Assembly: GCF_949987535.1 (NCBI RefSeq)
Contig: NC_080067.1
Span: 76,223,985-76,287,984, forward strand
Direction of reading: 5' to 3'
Origin: Balaenoptera acutorostrata
Lineage: Eukaryota; Chordata; Mammalia; Artiodactyla; Balaenopteridae
Length of the DNA stretch: 64,000 nucleotides
The notes under the pieces are model-generated. The model was not told the origin of the DNA and did not search any database. It saw only the letters and a program-made list of their open reading frames with translations. Numbering within the stretch: the stretch's first letter is position 1; every line of letters starts with the position of its first letter. This document shows positions 10,931 to 22,429 of the stretch, one piece after another. The position numbers and the translations under genes are program-made.

Positions 10931-11788
10931 GGCGGTGAAGCCTAGCAGCCTCTGTAGTTTTAGAAACATTATTTTTCAATCACCTTCCACTTTTCCAAAC
11001 CAAATCCAAGCTGCCAGTGGGTGGATGGGTGGCCAGGTTGACTCAGGGTCCTCGGGCTGTGGTAGGGGATGAAGGTGCCCAGGCACACACAAAGGAGTAG
11101 GCTTGCCAGGCCTAGTGACTGCCAGGCTAGTGGGTGAGGCAAATACAAGTCACAGTTTTCGCAGTAGCCTGTCTATCTGTTGAATGAAACTTTTATGGGG
11201 CCCTCGTTAGCTGGTGAGACTGCAGGCTCTGACGTGGACACTTACGCATCACGGGTCAACCTGTGCACAAGGATTAATCCTGTTTGTCTGTTCCTTCTGA
11301 GCTTCCCAGGGGTGGGGCGCCCCTTCAGATGAGCTGGCTTTTCAATTAAATCCAGGATTTGGTTTTCTGGTGTGGAACAGAGCAGGAAAGTGTCTGCGTT
11401 TAAATCAAGGCCCCTGGCACTATCTCAGACCTCTTCCAGCGCCACCCGCAGGCTGGGGTGGAGGTGTCAGAGTGTGTGAGGGCAGAGGGTGCAGTGGGAA
11501 AGGATGAGCTCCATCTGGGATTTTCAGGTTGACATTCATTGACTTCTCACCTAGTTTGGGTGCTAGACACAGGTGGAGCCGCTGGAGTGGCCATGGGGAG
11601 CTGTGGGGTTTTGCTTCAAGACACAGAGGCTGAAGAGGAAGAGAGGGGCTCTGCACAGGCACACAGCAGAGTGAAACACAAGCACCAAAAGAGGGCTTCA
11701 AAAAAGGGTTTTTGTCCTGGCCATTGCAGACTGCATTCCGGGGCCACTGGTCCTCATACTTCTAGCCTCAGGCTTTGAAAGACATTTG
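10931..11788. other. Unassigned stretch
   Basis: Nothing recognisable. Moderately GC-rich, with short overlapping frames on both strands around 11420-11780 that look like chance. Confidence 0.45.
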
Positions 11789-11800
11789 GGCTACTTTCCT

Positions 11801-11930
11801 TTTTTTTTTTTTTTTCTGGCCGCGCTGCACAGAATGTGGGATCTTCGTTCCCCCTGACCAGGGATCGAACCCTCGCCCCCTGCATTAGGAGCGTGGAGTC
11901 TTAACCACTGGACCACCAGGGAAATCCCCT
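11801..11930 (-). mobile_element. Short tRNA-derived SINE (CHR-type monomer)
   Basis: On the plus strand it runs from a T15 tract through 'CTGGCCGCGCTGCACAG' and 'GGATCGAACCCTCGCCCC' (antisense RNA polymerase III B box) to 'ACCACCAGGGAAATCCCC'. It is flanked by a perfect 12-bp target duplication, GGCTACTTTCCT, at 11789-11800 and 11931-11942. The short body compared with the roughly 300-bp copies elsewhere indicates a different subfamily. Confidence 0.92.
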
Positions 11931-11942
11931 GGCTACTTTCCT

Positions 11943-12529
11943 GAAAGAGTCTATAGGCCATGCACCTTAGTCTGGAAGGGAAAACAAAACCAGCACCTGC
12001 CTGAGAGATAAGCAGAATATATTCATGCTTATATTCATTTTCTCGGTGGCAATTTATGGAGCTTCTGCACATCTGGACCTTGTCTGTTGCTTCTCTGATT
12101 TGTCCTTGGCTTTCGTGGTGACGTGGCATGGAGGAAACCTCAGTTGGAGGCTGACAAATGAAGAATGAACAAATGAATGAACGAATGAATGGGTGATACA
12201 AAGACGAGCCTACCATGGTCTGCTGCAGAGGGACAGTAGGGGGCAAAGCCCAGAGTCTCAATCACCAGTCAACCACCTGCTTGTGCAGAGTCAGGCGGAC
12301 GCTTATGCGCCGAGCACATATTGGCTCCTATTCCGAGCCTGTCCCACCTGGGGGAAGAAGTCCAGCCCCTACCTGGGTGAGAACAGAACTCAGATTCTTG
12401 AGCTTACACTTATCTGGTGGCAAAAGTGACCAACAGCACAAACACATCTGCCTTTTAGGTCTCCATGGAGAGTCCAGCTGAGAATTGAAGTGTGAAGACC
12501 AGAGCAGCCATCTGAGCTGCTTATCATGG
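11943..12529. other. Unassigned stretch with a short GAAT-type repeat
   Basis: Nothing gene-like. A degenerate GAAT/GAAC tetranucleotide run lies at about 12160-12194. Confidence 0.5.
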
Positions 12530-12780
12530 CATCCAAGACCACCCACTGTCTTCCTCCCCTGGCCCCTTCCTGCTCCTTCCTCAGAACTCACCTCTCCCGC
12601 CCCCACTGCTCATCTGCTCTTTCCTCACGGTCTACCTGATTTCAGCACACTCTTCTCAACCACGCCCACCTCCTTGACTTGGCTCACGGAAGACCTTCCA
12701 TTATGTCTGCCGGCTCAACCTTTAGCCACCTACAAAATTCCTCACCAAGGACGGTCTTTCCAGTCCCTCCACAGCTGAGA
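12530..12780 (+). mobile_element. Probable L2 fragment
   Basis: C/T-rich sequence with L2-like wording ('CCTGGCCCCTTCCTGCTCC', 'GCTCATCTGCTCTTTCCTC', 'CACCTACAAAATTCCTCAC'). Degraded, so the assignment is tentative. Confidence 0.45.
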
Positions 12781-14204
12781 TCAATCTTTCTGAGTCTGCT
12801 GATTGTACTCTGAGAATGAGACCCTTTGACATGGACGGGGACCAACAGAGCTGACACTGAGACAGTGTCTGGCTGGGTCAGGAGAGTCAGGGAGCCAGTG
12901 GGCTCCAGTAGTCCATGTGGACCAGCTGCTGTGCTGTGGGGACAGAGGCCCCGGGTGCTTTGGCTCCTGGGCGAGTCACTGAGGACAAGGTGGTGCTAAT
13001 CCAGGAGGCTGCTCCCTGGAGGGAAGCTGCAAGCCAGGACAGTGCGCGAGACCTTAAGGACTGAGAATGTTCCCCCGTGGCCTCCCCTGTGCTGGTCCTT
13101 ATACTCACGGGGCTGAATTCGATTTTCTTCCAAAACAGCCAGGCTAGGCTGGGCAGGGTTTGCAGTGTACAAGGGGCCTCAGCTGTACGCTCTGCTGGGC
13201 ATTTCGCGCGTCCAGAGAGAGGGACTCCTTTTTGTAATTTGCATAGAGGAAAAGTATGCCCCTGACAGTCACAGAGCCCGGAGCGAGAGTACAAATGGAG
13301 GGCTATATGCTTTATGCCTATTATTTAAAAGCTGTAAAATAAGCTTAAAACTATTAATGAAAAGATGTTCTACCCTCTCACTCTGACAAATATATCTTTA
13401 TGATGACCTGAAGGCCTAGTCTTAGTTAGGAATTCTCAAATTCTGGGAGTTTTGCCCCAGAACTCGGTAGCACAAGGGGAGCTTACCCCTGACCTGTGCC
13501 CTGCCCCTTCTTTCCCCCGTCTGCCATCCCAGCAATAGCCCTGTCCCCAGATCTGGACACCTGGCCCCAAAAAATGTCCTAGTTCTCATCCAAGTCCCTT
13601 GGCTGCAACCATCTCTTGGTTATACCTGGGCCGAGGGGTGCACATACTGGCAGTGTATTCCTTGGCGGCCTCTGGACCAAGGGTGTTCAGACTTGCAGCA
13701 AGACCTCTGCTCGGGAGGACAGACCTAAGAAAGGCTCACGCAGGCCCTGGAAGTGGTCAGTGGTGTTTTGGCAGGGGATGGAGGGGTCCCGGGTACCCAG
13801 GGTAAGGTCTAGAATAGGGAGCGCAGGCTCCTGGTGGCTGTGTGCCCTTGATCTCTTGGACTCCTTGCCCCTTGGAGATGAGTGTGGCCTATAAAGCGTA
13901 GGGGTCCTCTTGCACAGCCCTAAGGAGGGGATTGCTAGACTGCAGCAGCCTCAGGGGCTGAGCACCACAGCTGAGCAGGTGGAGCCAACGAGCCAGCAAA
14001 TTTGGACCTTCATCTAATGCCCATCTGCCCAAGGCCGGATGGTGACCTTCAGGGGGTACACGTCTGCCCTCCATCTCGCTCTTGCAGAACAGGTGCCTTG
14101 TCTCATCCTTTTTAAATGCCTGCTTGTTTTTGGTAGCAACAAGCACTGTCTTTCAAGGCCCAAGTGTTCAAGGGGGTACTTTTAAACTTTGCTCTGGTAC
14201 GTGC
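12781..14204. other. Unassigned unique stretch
   Basis: No recognised repeat in about 1.4 kb. An AT-rich block at 13300-13410 sits between GC-richer flanks. Reading frames (longest 135 codons, minus strand at 12887-13294) show no family features. Confidence 0.45.
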
Positions 14205-14395
14205 AGTGAAAACAACGCTGGGCTTGGAATCAGGACACCTGGGCTCTCGGCCAGCTCTGCCACAGCTCACCCCGGAGGCTAGACTTAGCACGTTCCCACC
14301 TGGCCCTTACGTTTCTCCATCTATAAAATAAGGGTGTTGGGCGGAACGATTTCCAAAGTCCCATTCAGATCTGAAGGTCTTGGTTTATGACTCCT
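14205..14395 (+). mobile_element. MIR SINE
   Basis: It contains 'GGAATCAGGACACCTGGGCT', 'CCAGCTCTGCCACAGCTCAC', and 'CATCTATAAAATAAGGGTG', a recognisable MIR in plus orientation. Confidence 0.8.
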
Positions 14396-14424
14396 GAGAG
14401 CTACGTTTTTCTTTACCTGTCAAT

Positions 14425-14595
14425 AGTTCTCAACTTTGGGTACTCATTAAAATGATCTAGAAAGCCTTCCAAAAAAAAAAAAAAATACCGGAGCCCAGGC
14501 CCTCCGCCTAGAGACTCTGATTCAGTCATTCTGGGGCAGGGCCCAGGCCCAAGCTCCCCAGAAGACTCAGATCGGGAATCACTATTAGCCTTGGA
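14425..14595 (+). mobile_element. MER5-type nonautonomous hAT element
   Basis: It begins 'AGTTCTCAACTTTGGGTAC', continues with 'AGACTCTGATTCAGTCATTC' and ends near 'GATCGGGAATCACTATTA', the MER5 pattern with inverted ends. An expanded A-run sits at about 14472-14486. Confidence 0.75.
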
Positions 14596-15244
14596 CAGGC
14601 ATCTCCCCCACCTTCCACCCACACACAGACGAGGGAAATGCAGCAGGACCGATGCCTGATGCACAAGCAGAGCATCTGTAGGCAAGGCCAGATGCTGGGA
14701 TCCCGGGGTGGAGGTCTCCTGGTTCCTCTCCAGGAAGACGTGGATAAATAGAGCCGATTTCCTGGCTTCCCGCTCCTCACCTCCCATCCATCTTCCCATC
14801 CTCCAGCTGAGAACTGAGGGGGAGGCGGAGAGAGAGCAGGCAGCTGCCTAATCTGGGGACATGTTCTCATGGGTGGGGGGAGGCTGGCTTTTGGCTCCAG
14901 ACTTCCTCGTCCCTCACAGCTGGAACTGGAGCTGCCAGACGAGTGCTGGGGTCGGGCTCCCAGCTGCTGGCAGTTGTTCCCATGTTATCTCCCTGACAGC
15001 TGCAAACCTCCTGACGTGTGTTCTGTGTGTGCGCGCGTGTCCACGTGTGAGCGTGTACTCTGCAGCAGAAAAAACAAGATGAAGAGGCGGAACGCAGAGC
15101 CCACAAGGTTGCCTATTCTTCCTAAACCTCAAGACACCCCTTAAGCCTTGCCTGACCCCCACCGACCTCCAGTCTGTGTGACGTCCCCTCCTCACTGCTC
15201 CTGTAAGCCCCTAGTGCTTCCCCTCATTGAGATTCCATGACAGG
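14596..15244. other. Unassigned GC-moderate stretch
   Basis: No repeat or gene recognised. A short GTGTGTGCGCGCGTGT alternating purine-pyrimidine run lies at about 15024-15040. Confidence 0.45.
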
Positions 15245-15500
15245 GGCAGTGATTACAACAGCTGTCATTTATTGAGCGCCTACTACGTGCCAGGCATTCT
15301 CGGAAGTGTTCTAGGTCAATGATTCTACTTCATCCTCAGAACAACCCTGAGAAGCAAGCACTATTGCTATTTTACAGGCGAGCAAACCAAGGAACAGAGA
15401 AGTTAATATTTACTCTGAGATCACACAGCTGTCAAGATTCAAAGTCAGGAATTCTGATGCCAAAACTTGAGCTCTTAACCGCATGGCTATTTTGCTTCCT
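15245..15500 (-). mobile_element. MIR SINE, nearly full length
   Basis: The plus strand reads 'TTTATTGAGCGCCTACTACG', 'TTTTACAGGCGAGCAAACCA', 'GATCACACAGCTGTCAAGAT' and 'GAGCTCTTAACCGCATGGCT', the full antisense MIR order. Confidence 0.92.
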
Positions 15501-16379
15501 GTCCGTAATTGACTATGGATGAAGTTCTGTTTGAATGAATGAGGTCTCTTTCAGCTCTGACACTGTACCGGTGGTATTGCTCACAGTGACATACATTTTG
15601 TACTTTGATTTATTTAAGATCAGCGTTCTTTTTAGACAACATTGGCTGAACTCATAAGGCACAGAGTCACAAGCTCCTGCCTTCCCCGCTGCAGAGCTCT
15701 GCTTCTAGGAGGACTGTAGGAAAGGTCCATTGAAGGAGATGGTCGAGGTCAGCACTGCCCACCCTGGGCTCCAGGGACCAAAACATTGTTGGAAAACCAC
15801 TGAAAAAAAGAACCTCTGATGGTGCAGAATGTTTGGATCTGGACTTTCAGAGATGTCTGCTCCCTGGAAGCCTGTGAGCACAGGCTGGGGGCACCAAGCA
15901 TTATGTTGTGTTGAAATCCACATGCCCTTTTTCTCAGTGATGACTCATGGTCTGCATTTTCAAGATGGCAGGTCAGGGCCTGAATGCAACTTGTGACCTG
16001 GTGCCCACAAAGCTTTTTGGTTTTCGTGTGTGTTTTGCTGAGCTTATTGACCTAGTATATGCATGGCTGCGGGGATGGGCTATTTGCTGAGAGGGGAGTG
16101 ACAATGAGAGCAGCCAAGATCTTCACCTCAGCAGTCCATGTTCTCAAGTAAGGAGTTACCAGTCAGATGAAAAACGGTAGACTATTCATTGCTTGATTTA
16201 ACTGGTACCTCCCCAAAAGTTCACTTTAGCTCCCAAATTGTTTTTTATGAGCTGAATTCCCTTTCTCCTCTCTCTTTAACCAGGTCATATTTCCATTTGG
16301 TTAACTACTAGTTGTATGGGCAAGCCCTTCCACTTTTCCCTTACTAGGGATTTAATTTTTTACTCATTGACACACACAC
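15501..16379. other. Unassigned stretch
   Basis: No recognised element. It ends in a short (CA)n at about 16371-16380. Confidence 0.45.
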
Positions 16380-16423
16380 AAAATTAAAGCTCTTTTTTTT
16401 TTTTTCCAAAATTAAAGCTCTTT
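16380..16423 (-). repeat. Poly(T)-only insertion flanked by a 16-bp direct repeat
   Basis: AAAATTAAAGCTCTTT occurs at 16380-16395 and again, perfectly, at 16408-16423, separated only by ten T and CC. This looks like a retrotransposition scar containing only the tail, but slippage is an alternative. Confidence 0.7.
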
Positions 16424-16454
16424 ACCAGAGGGAGTTGAATCCTGCTTTAGGAAA

Positions 16455-16625
16455 GTGCTTTTTATGGTGTAAGCCAGTGTTTCTCAAACTTTTTGTACAT
16501 AAGAATTGCCTGGACGTCTTGTTAAAAATGCAGATTCTGCTTCCCTAGGTCTTGGTTGAGGTCCAGTATTCTCCATTTTTAACAGCTTCGAGGTGATGCC
16601 AATGCTGCTGGGCCCCAGACCACAC
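16455..16625 (+). mobile_element. MER5/MER58-type hAT fragment
   Basis: It opens 'CCAGTGTTTCTCAAACTTTT', continues 'AAAAATGCAGATTCTGCTTC' and 'TTTTTAACAGCTTCGAGGTG'. The right inverted end is missing or lost where an L1 fragment begins. Confidence 0.7.
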
Positions 16626-16639
16626 CTTTTTTTCGATAA

Positions 16640-16929
16640 TATATGTAAAGCATTAATTTTTTCCAGGTTTACTGACATATAATTGACATAGAACGTTTAT
16701 AAATTTAAGGTCTACAATGTGATGATTTGACATATGTATTGGGTTGGCCAAAAAGTTCGTTCGGGTTTTCCTGTACAATGTTATGGAAAAACGAACTTTT
16801 TGGCCAACCCAATACGTATTTTGAAATGAGTGAGTATAGCAATAAGGTTAGTTAACACAATCATCACCTCACATAGTTACCATGTTTGTTTGTTTGTTGC
16901 ATTTTGCCTGGTGAGAACTTTTAAAATCT
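16640..16929 (-). mobile_element. Ancient L1M 3' UTR fragment, split by a mariner MITE
   Basis: The plus strand reads 'TTTACTGACATATAATTGAC', 'GGTCTACAATGTGATGATTT', then, after the MITE, 'TTTTGAAATGAGTGAGTATA' and 'TCACCTCACATAGTTACC', an antisense L1M 3' UTR. The two halves join cleanly across the MITE. Confidence 0.8.
16737..16814. mobile_element. Mariner-type MITE with perfect inverted repeats
   Basis: Bases 16737-16761 are the exact reverse complement of 16790-16814 (25 bp, including the TA at each end). The inner part starts CGGGTTTTCC. The element sits on a TA dinucleotide, as expected for mariner target duplication. It matches the 'TTGGGTTGGCCAAAAAGTTC' family I recall from cetartiodactyl genomes. 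No transposase is encoded. Transcribed, it would fold into a miRNA-like hairpin of about 75 nt. Confidence 0.9.
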
Positions 16930-17395
16930 ACAATTGGTTTGTAATAACGCCCAAACTGGAAACAATGCAAATGTCCATCAACTGGTGAATGGATAAACAA
17001 AATACAGTACATTAACGTAGTAGAATACTACTCACCAGAGAAAGGGACGAATTACAAATATTTGCAACAGCACAGAGGGACCTTAAAGACAGGCCAAGAA
17101 AAAGAAGCCAGACACAGAAGACTCTATGACTCTATTTGTATGAAATTTCTAGAAGTGGCAAAATTATGATGACAAAAGTTTATCTGTGGTTGTCAGGGGT
17201 TGGCAGTGGGATCAGGGATTGATTGTAAAGGGGCACAAGGGACATTTTTGCAGTGATGAAAGTGTTTTAAAACTTGAGTGTGGTTGCTATTGCACAACTG
17301 TATAAATTCACTAAAACTCATTGAACCATACACTTAAAATGAGTGAATTTTATGATACGCAATTTATACTGCAATAAAGTTGTAAAAAAAATCTT
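16930..17395 (+). mobile_element. Ancient L1M 3' end
   Basis: Plus-strand L1 order: 'ATGCAAATGTCCATCAACTG', 'GGTGAATGGATAAACAAAAT', 'CTATTTGTATGAAATTTCTA' and a 3' end 'GCAATAAAGTTGTAAAAAAA'. It is in opposite orientation to the neighbouring L1 piece, and both contain 3' UTR, so these are two insertions rather than one twin-primed copy. Confidence 0.85.
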
Positions 17396-17399
17396 TAAT

Positions 17400-17911
17400 A
17401 TGTAAAACCTACCTACTCAAAAAACGAACAAACCCCACCCCCATACACAACTCTCTGCTGGGGACACCTGTGGTTCTGGCTTCCTTCAAATCTCCCTGAT
17501 GGTTTCCAGCCCGCTCCATAGACCACCTTCCCCTGCTCGCCCAGCAACAACTACCCCCCCCCCCAGGGTTGGCCCTCAGCCCCCTGTTCTCCAACAGCGC
17601 AGACCCTCCCTGGACCTTCCCACTCATACTTTTGCTTTAACTACCCTCTGTGAGCAAATGATCCCCAAAGGTACATCTCCATCCTGACCTCTTCCTTGAG
17701 CTGCAGACTCATTGATTCTGGTGTTTCTTGGCAGGATATCACCGGCTAGTTCCTGTGAGACTGGATACCACATACTCCACGTGTACAAAATTGAACTCAT
17801 CTTCTGCCTTCTTCACTTGCTTCCTCTCATATCTGCCTTAGGGTCACCACCATCCACACGAACTTCAAGCCAAAAATGTGAGGGTCACCTATAAACCAAT
17901 CACCAGACTTT
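17400..17911 (+). mobile_element. L2 LINE, left part (interrupted by L1)
   Basis: L2 ORF2 C-terminal wording is clearest from about 17640: 'CTGACCTCTTCCTTGAGCTG', 'ACAAAATTGAACTCATCTTC', 'CACCACCATCCACACGAACT'. It continues at 18850 after an L1 insertion. The 17400-17640 part, with a C11 run, is less certain. Confidence 0.75.
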
Positions 17912-18849
17912 TTTTTTTTTTTAAGATGAAGTTCATGTACAAAAAAAACTTCAGATTTTAAATGTTCCGTTTGATGAAATTTGACAGCTATATACACCTG
18001 TGTAATCATCAGCCAAATAAGATATAGAACATTTTTATCCTCTGTAAACATTGCCCCCAGCCTCTTACTAGTCAATCTTCCCCACCCCAATACAATTACA
18101 CCCACTGTCTGCTCTCTAACATGATACATTAGTTTCATCTGTATTTGGATTTCATATAAGTGGGATCATGCAGTATGTTCTACTTTGTGCCTGGTTTCTT
18201 TCACTTAACATATGATTTTGCTATTCATTCGTGTCATTGCGTGTATCATTAGTGTGTTCCTTTTTTATTGCTTACCGGTATTCCATCGTATAGATATACC
18301 GTAGTTTGCTTATCTCTGCCTTTGTTGATGGACACTTGGGTTGCTTCCACTTCCACAGTGTTTGAATAAGACTGCCATAAACTTTGTTCATAATTTTATT
18401 GGGAACATATTTTTCTTGTACATGTTTTTGAGAGCATATTTTTCTAGGGCAAGTATCTGGAAGTAGAATTACTTGGTCATAAAATAGATGTACGTTTAAC
18501 TCTGCAATAAACTATCAAAGAGTTCTCCAAACGTCTGTACTGTTGAACTCTCCACCAGCAGCGTACAAGAGTTTGTTCCTCCACATTCCCACCAGTGCTT
18601 GGTATGGTCAGTCATTCTGATTACAGCCCCTCTAGAGGGTGTGAAGTGATAGCTCATTGTAGTTTTATTTTGCATTTTCCTGATCACTAATGGTGTTGGG
18701 CATGCTTTCATCTGCTAATAGGGCATTTGTATATCTTCTTTTGTGAGGTGTCTGTTCGTCTTTGGCCCATGGTTTTATTGGATCATTTGTCTTTGTAGCT
18801 TTCACGTGTTGGACAGTCTTACTGATTTTTCAATTCGAAAGTTTCTCCT
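17912..18849 (-). mobile_element. L1M fragment inserted in an L2
   Basis: It begins with a T tract (antisense poly(A)) at about 17911-17924, then runs through an antisense 3' UTR into the end of ORF2. The minus-strand frame at 18496-18711 reads VIRKMQNKTTMSYHFTP, the L1 ORF2 C-terminal region, with stops. It interrupts the L2 at 17400-19490. Confidence 0.85.
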
Positions 18850-19490
18850 TTTGGTCCCTTCCTTTCCATCCTACAACCACTGTCCTAGTTCAGGCCCTTC
18901 CCATGTCTCAACTAAAGGATTACAGGAGAATTCTGACTAGTGTATTCAGTACTAGTTCTGCTCCCCTATATGTTATATCTTTGATGAAGACAGAAAAAAT
19001 CTCTGTAAATCAGCCCATGTCACTCCTCTGTTCCCTGCAACTTACAGGAAAACATCAGGCATCTTGGAATGACAATCAGGCCCTTAACATGTGTCCAGAC
19101 TGACCCCTTTGGCTCATCTCCTTCCACTCCCCATCTCCTAGTTTGCAGACCAGTAGTGCTAATCACTTGTAATGCCTGCCATGCAGCTTCCCACCGCCAG
19201 GCTCTTGCTGTGTTCACTTCTCTTTCTCTGACCCTCTCTTTTCTTCCTTTATGAGTCAGGTGAAATGACATCTCTCCCTGGAAGTCTTCTGTAAACCCCC
19301 AGACTGAGTTGGGCCCCTCCCCTAAGCTCCCAAAGCAACAGGCTGTACATTCGTCAAGGCCCAGTTGTGTTGACATCCTTGGCTTCTGCTGACCCTCTTC
19401 TCTGCTCCTCAGCGGATGGGAGGCTGTATTCTTTATCTTTGAACTTAAAACCCCAGCCTGTGACAGGAGCTCAGCAAATGTCTGCTGACT
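18850..19490 (+). mobile_element. L2 LINE, right part
   Basis: It resumes the L2 order: 'CCACTGTCCTAGTTCAGGCC', 'AAATCAGCCCATGTCACTCC', 'CTTTATGAGTCAGGTGAAAT' and 'CTGGAAGTCTTCTGTAAACC', ending in the 'CAGCAAATGTCTGCTGACTG' tail. This is one of the longest L2 copies here. Confidence 0.85.
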
Positions 19491-19559
19491 GAGTGAATCA
19501 GTGGCAATTCATTTATTTCTTAGACAGTGATGTCAGGAAAAAGCTACTCACACTTTTAA

Positions 19560-19582
19560 CCAAAAAAAAAAAAAAAAAAAAA
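19560..19582 (+). repeat. Poly(A) tract
   Basis: About 22 consecutive A with no recognisable element body upstream. It may be a decayed retroposon tail or simple expansion. Confidence 0.8.
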
Positions 19583-20904
19583 GATGTGTGCGGAGGGATA
19601 GGCAAGATGGGATGGGATGGATGGATACGATTCCCTCAATCTGAACAGCAGACACCCCGTCTGCGGGGAAAAGCTGGGGTGTGGGAAGGAGCTGATTTGC
19701 CGTGCCCTCCCCCTGGAGTGGTACCCTCTGCACTCACGCAGTGCTGGGCGACTAAGTCCCAGCATCACCATCACCCCGAGTCAATGCAAGGGGACTAGAG
19801 GAGCCGAATGTGACCTGTTGCCCAGGCCCTCTGTTCTCTGCCTTCTTGCTCTCTTGCTTGTCACCTTGTAAAGACACAGCCAAGAGACTCCCCCTCCTGC
19901 TGAAGGGTGGTTTGTCACCCTTGGGAGGCATTGGCACTGGGGCAAGGCGGAGCTCAAAATCTCACCTTCAGGCCTGCAGCACGATTCTGCTTTCCTCCTC
20001 TTATTCCAGCGACCCCTGTGGGAATTTGCTATTCATCTCCCCACCTGTGGTGCCAGGCCTCCCCACTGACACCTCCGTTGTTTGAGAACCCACGTGTTGA
20101 TGTTAGCAGCTCATTAAGCTAGAGCTGAAGGAGGGGGAGAATCCAAGGCTCTCAGAGAGAGTAAAGCTTAAAGGATCACGCCGTCTCCCCTCCTCCCGAG
20201 CTCGGTTCTCCTCTGCAGGACATCCTATTCCACAGCTCGGACTACAGAGGACTCTCAATTTGGAGCTACAATTGGTCCCCCTAGATGCATGCCCCACTGC
20301 GTATGCTCTACCCTTGGGGGTCTTCCCCATGGTGCTCTCTCAGGTATGTGAAAACAGCTCTCCTGTTCCCAAGTCTTTTCTTCTCCAGGCCAAAGGCCTT
20401 CCATCCTACAAATCTTCTCCACGTGACATGGTTTCAGGTTCCCTCAGCAACCACCGTGCTGTTACCATGCCATCGGCAAACTTTGCTTGGCCCCCCAGGG
20501 ATTCAGAGCTTGGTCATTACCTTACCCTCCCCTCCCAAGTCCAGTCATGGCACCAAATCAACTTCTTCTTGTTTTGTTTTCATTGAGTTGGCCATGCTCT
20601 GGGCAAATAAACACAAGCTATAGGCTTACTCAGCTGCAGAAGCAGCAGAAAGGACTGTATCCCCTTCACCTTTGTCTCCCCGTGGCACCCACTACAGCCC
20701 TGGGGAATGGGTGGGTGTTAAGGAATTGTTTGTGAAAGTGAATTGAATTAAGACAACTGGCTGGAAGCTTGGAAAAAATCGTAACTACATGGATTATAAC
20801 CTATGTAATTGACCAGATGGATTTTTTTTTTTAAGTCCTTAGGTCTCATCACCGACATGGTCCATCCCTTGGTGATGAAAGGAAGATAAGAGATCCTTTC
20901 AGCT
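19583..20904. other. Unassigned stretch
   Basis: No gene recognised. Reading frames up to 112 codons (20285-20623) lack family features. Confidence 0.45.
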
Positions 20905-20965
20905 AAGGCAGGTCTATGAAGTGCCTGCTATGAGCCAGTTTCTGTGCCAGATTCTACCCTAAAAA
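20905..20965 (-). mobile_element. Short MIR 3'-end fragment
   Basis: 'GAAGTGCCTGCTATGAGCCA' followed by 'CTGTGCCAGATTCTACCCT' matches the antisense MIR/L2 terminus only. Confidence 0.45.
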
Positions 20966-22429
20966 CATGGCTTTTCACCTTGACTTCCTCAAGGACAGAG
21001 CAGGAACCACGTCCTGCCTGCTCAGAGAAATAAATCAGCTTGGAGAAGCCGACTCTGGGCTTTGGGATTCACATGTACATTAGCGGCCCTGTGGAAAGGC
21101 AAGATGTTGGCATCTGCCTCCCGGAGAGGCTGAATGGTTTTCCAGAGATCTCTGGCTTGTCTGATGTAGCCCACAAGGCGTCCCCTGCTCTGGGCTTCAG
21201 ACCTTGACTTTCTCTTCAAAATAAACTGCCAGGGAGATTAGCAGTTCAAGGCAGTTCCTCACAGCTCATGGAGGGGAGAGGCTGTCCCAGCGCAAGTCCT
21301 GTGTCTGAGGTCAGCCAGGGGGCCTGGGCTTCCTGGGTTTGTCATCAATTTCCCTGGTGACCTGAAGCCTGTCTCTCTGGAACCCAGGCTCCACATTTGC
21401 AGTGAGCCCTAGAGGTTCTTAGGAGTTGGAAGCAGTCCCCTGAGACTCATGTAGGGCACTTGGATTTCTGGAAGCATTCCAGATCTGAAGCAGAAGGAAA
21501 AAAAGCTCATTGCCAAGATGCAAATTTCAGAATCAGAAGTGCTCTTTTGTGAATTTACTTTTTAGCCTTAAAAGGTTGTGGCAGACATGACCTTCTACTT
21601 CTGCAAGAGGTACAAAACCTCAGATGCCAGAGCTCCTTGCTCTGAAAGTCTTTTTTTTTCTTTCTTTCTATTTTTTTCTTTTAGTTTTATGGGGGACACT
21701 GGGGGGGAAGTTATTGAGTTTGTACACTGCAGTGCACCAGAGCGTGGAAAAAAATCTGCAAGAGACCTAATTAAAATAGAACACAATTATAAGACAAAAA
21801 GCCCAAGCAATGTCACACGAGGCCTTCAATGCTAACATTGCATTCTGATCCAGGCTCTCAGCAGAAAGTGATCTTTCTTCCTCTCTCAGATCCGTGGGAG
21901 TGAGGGACCGCGAGGGGTCTGGGCCAACCAGGATCACTCAGAGGAGAACAATGCTCTTGGTGACATTCCGGTCACATTTGCCCGAGGTTCCCACACATAC
22001 CCATGGAATCTGGAAGATTAACAGTGAAAAATGACCTATTTTAACAGGTGCATACTTGTGTCTAAGTGGAAATTAGCCGAGCGTGGAATTATTTTAACAT
22101 GGAAATAAGCTGTGGACCTTCAGAAACATCGCTCTTTTGACCACACAGGAGTCAGACACATGGTCAACATTGGAGAGTTTCTCAGGACTGGAAACGGATG
22201 TGTTGGTTGGATTTTTCCAGAGGAAGCTACCATGTCACAGAGAAATAAACACTAATGCGCATAAAACATGACTGTTCATGTTCAGATTCCTTCTTCAAAG
22301 CATGTCCCTGTTCTCAGCGGAACAGAGAGCAAAACTTCAAGACAGGAAATCTGTTTAGGGAAGATCATCTCAGTCACACCAAATAACAGCAGGTAAAGTA
22401 AATCCACGATTCTCAGCACAGCACTCTGG
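20966..22429. other. Unique stretch, no repeats recognised
   Basis: About 1.4 kb without an obvious interspersed repeat. It includes an octamer motif ATGCAAAT at 21518-21525 and a T/C-rich run at 21648-21682. It could hold conserved noncoding sequence, but one sequence cannot show this. Confidence 0.4.

Noticed and set aside
16640..17395. Single L1 with a twin-priming inversion
   Set aside because: Both oppositely oriented pieces contain 3' UTR sequence, so they are better explained as two insertions.
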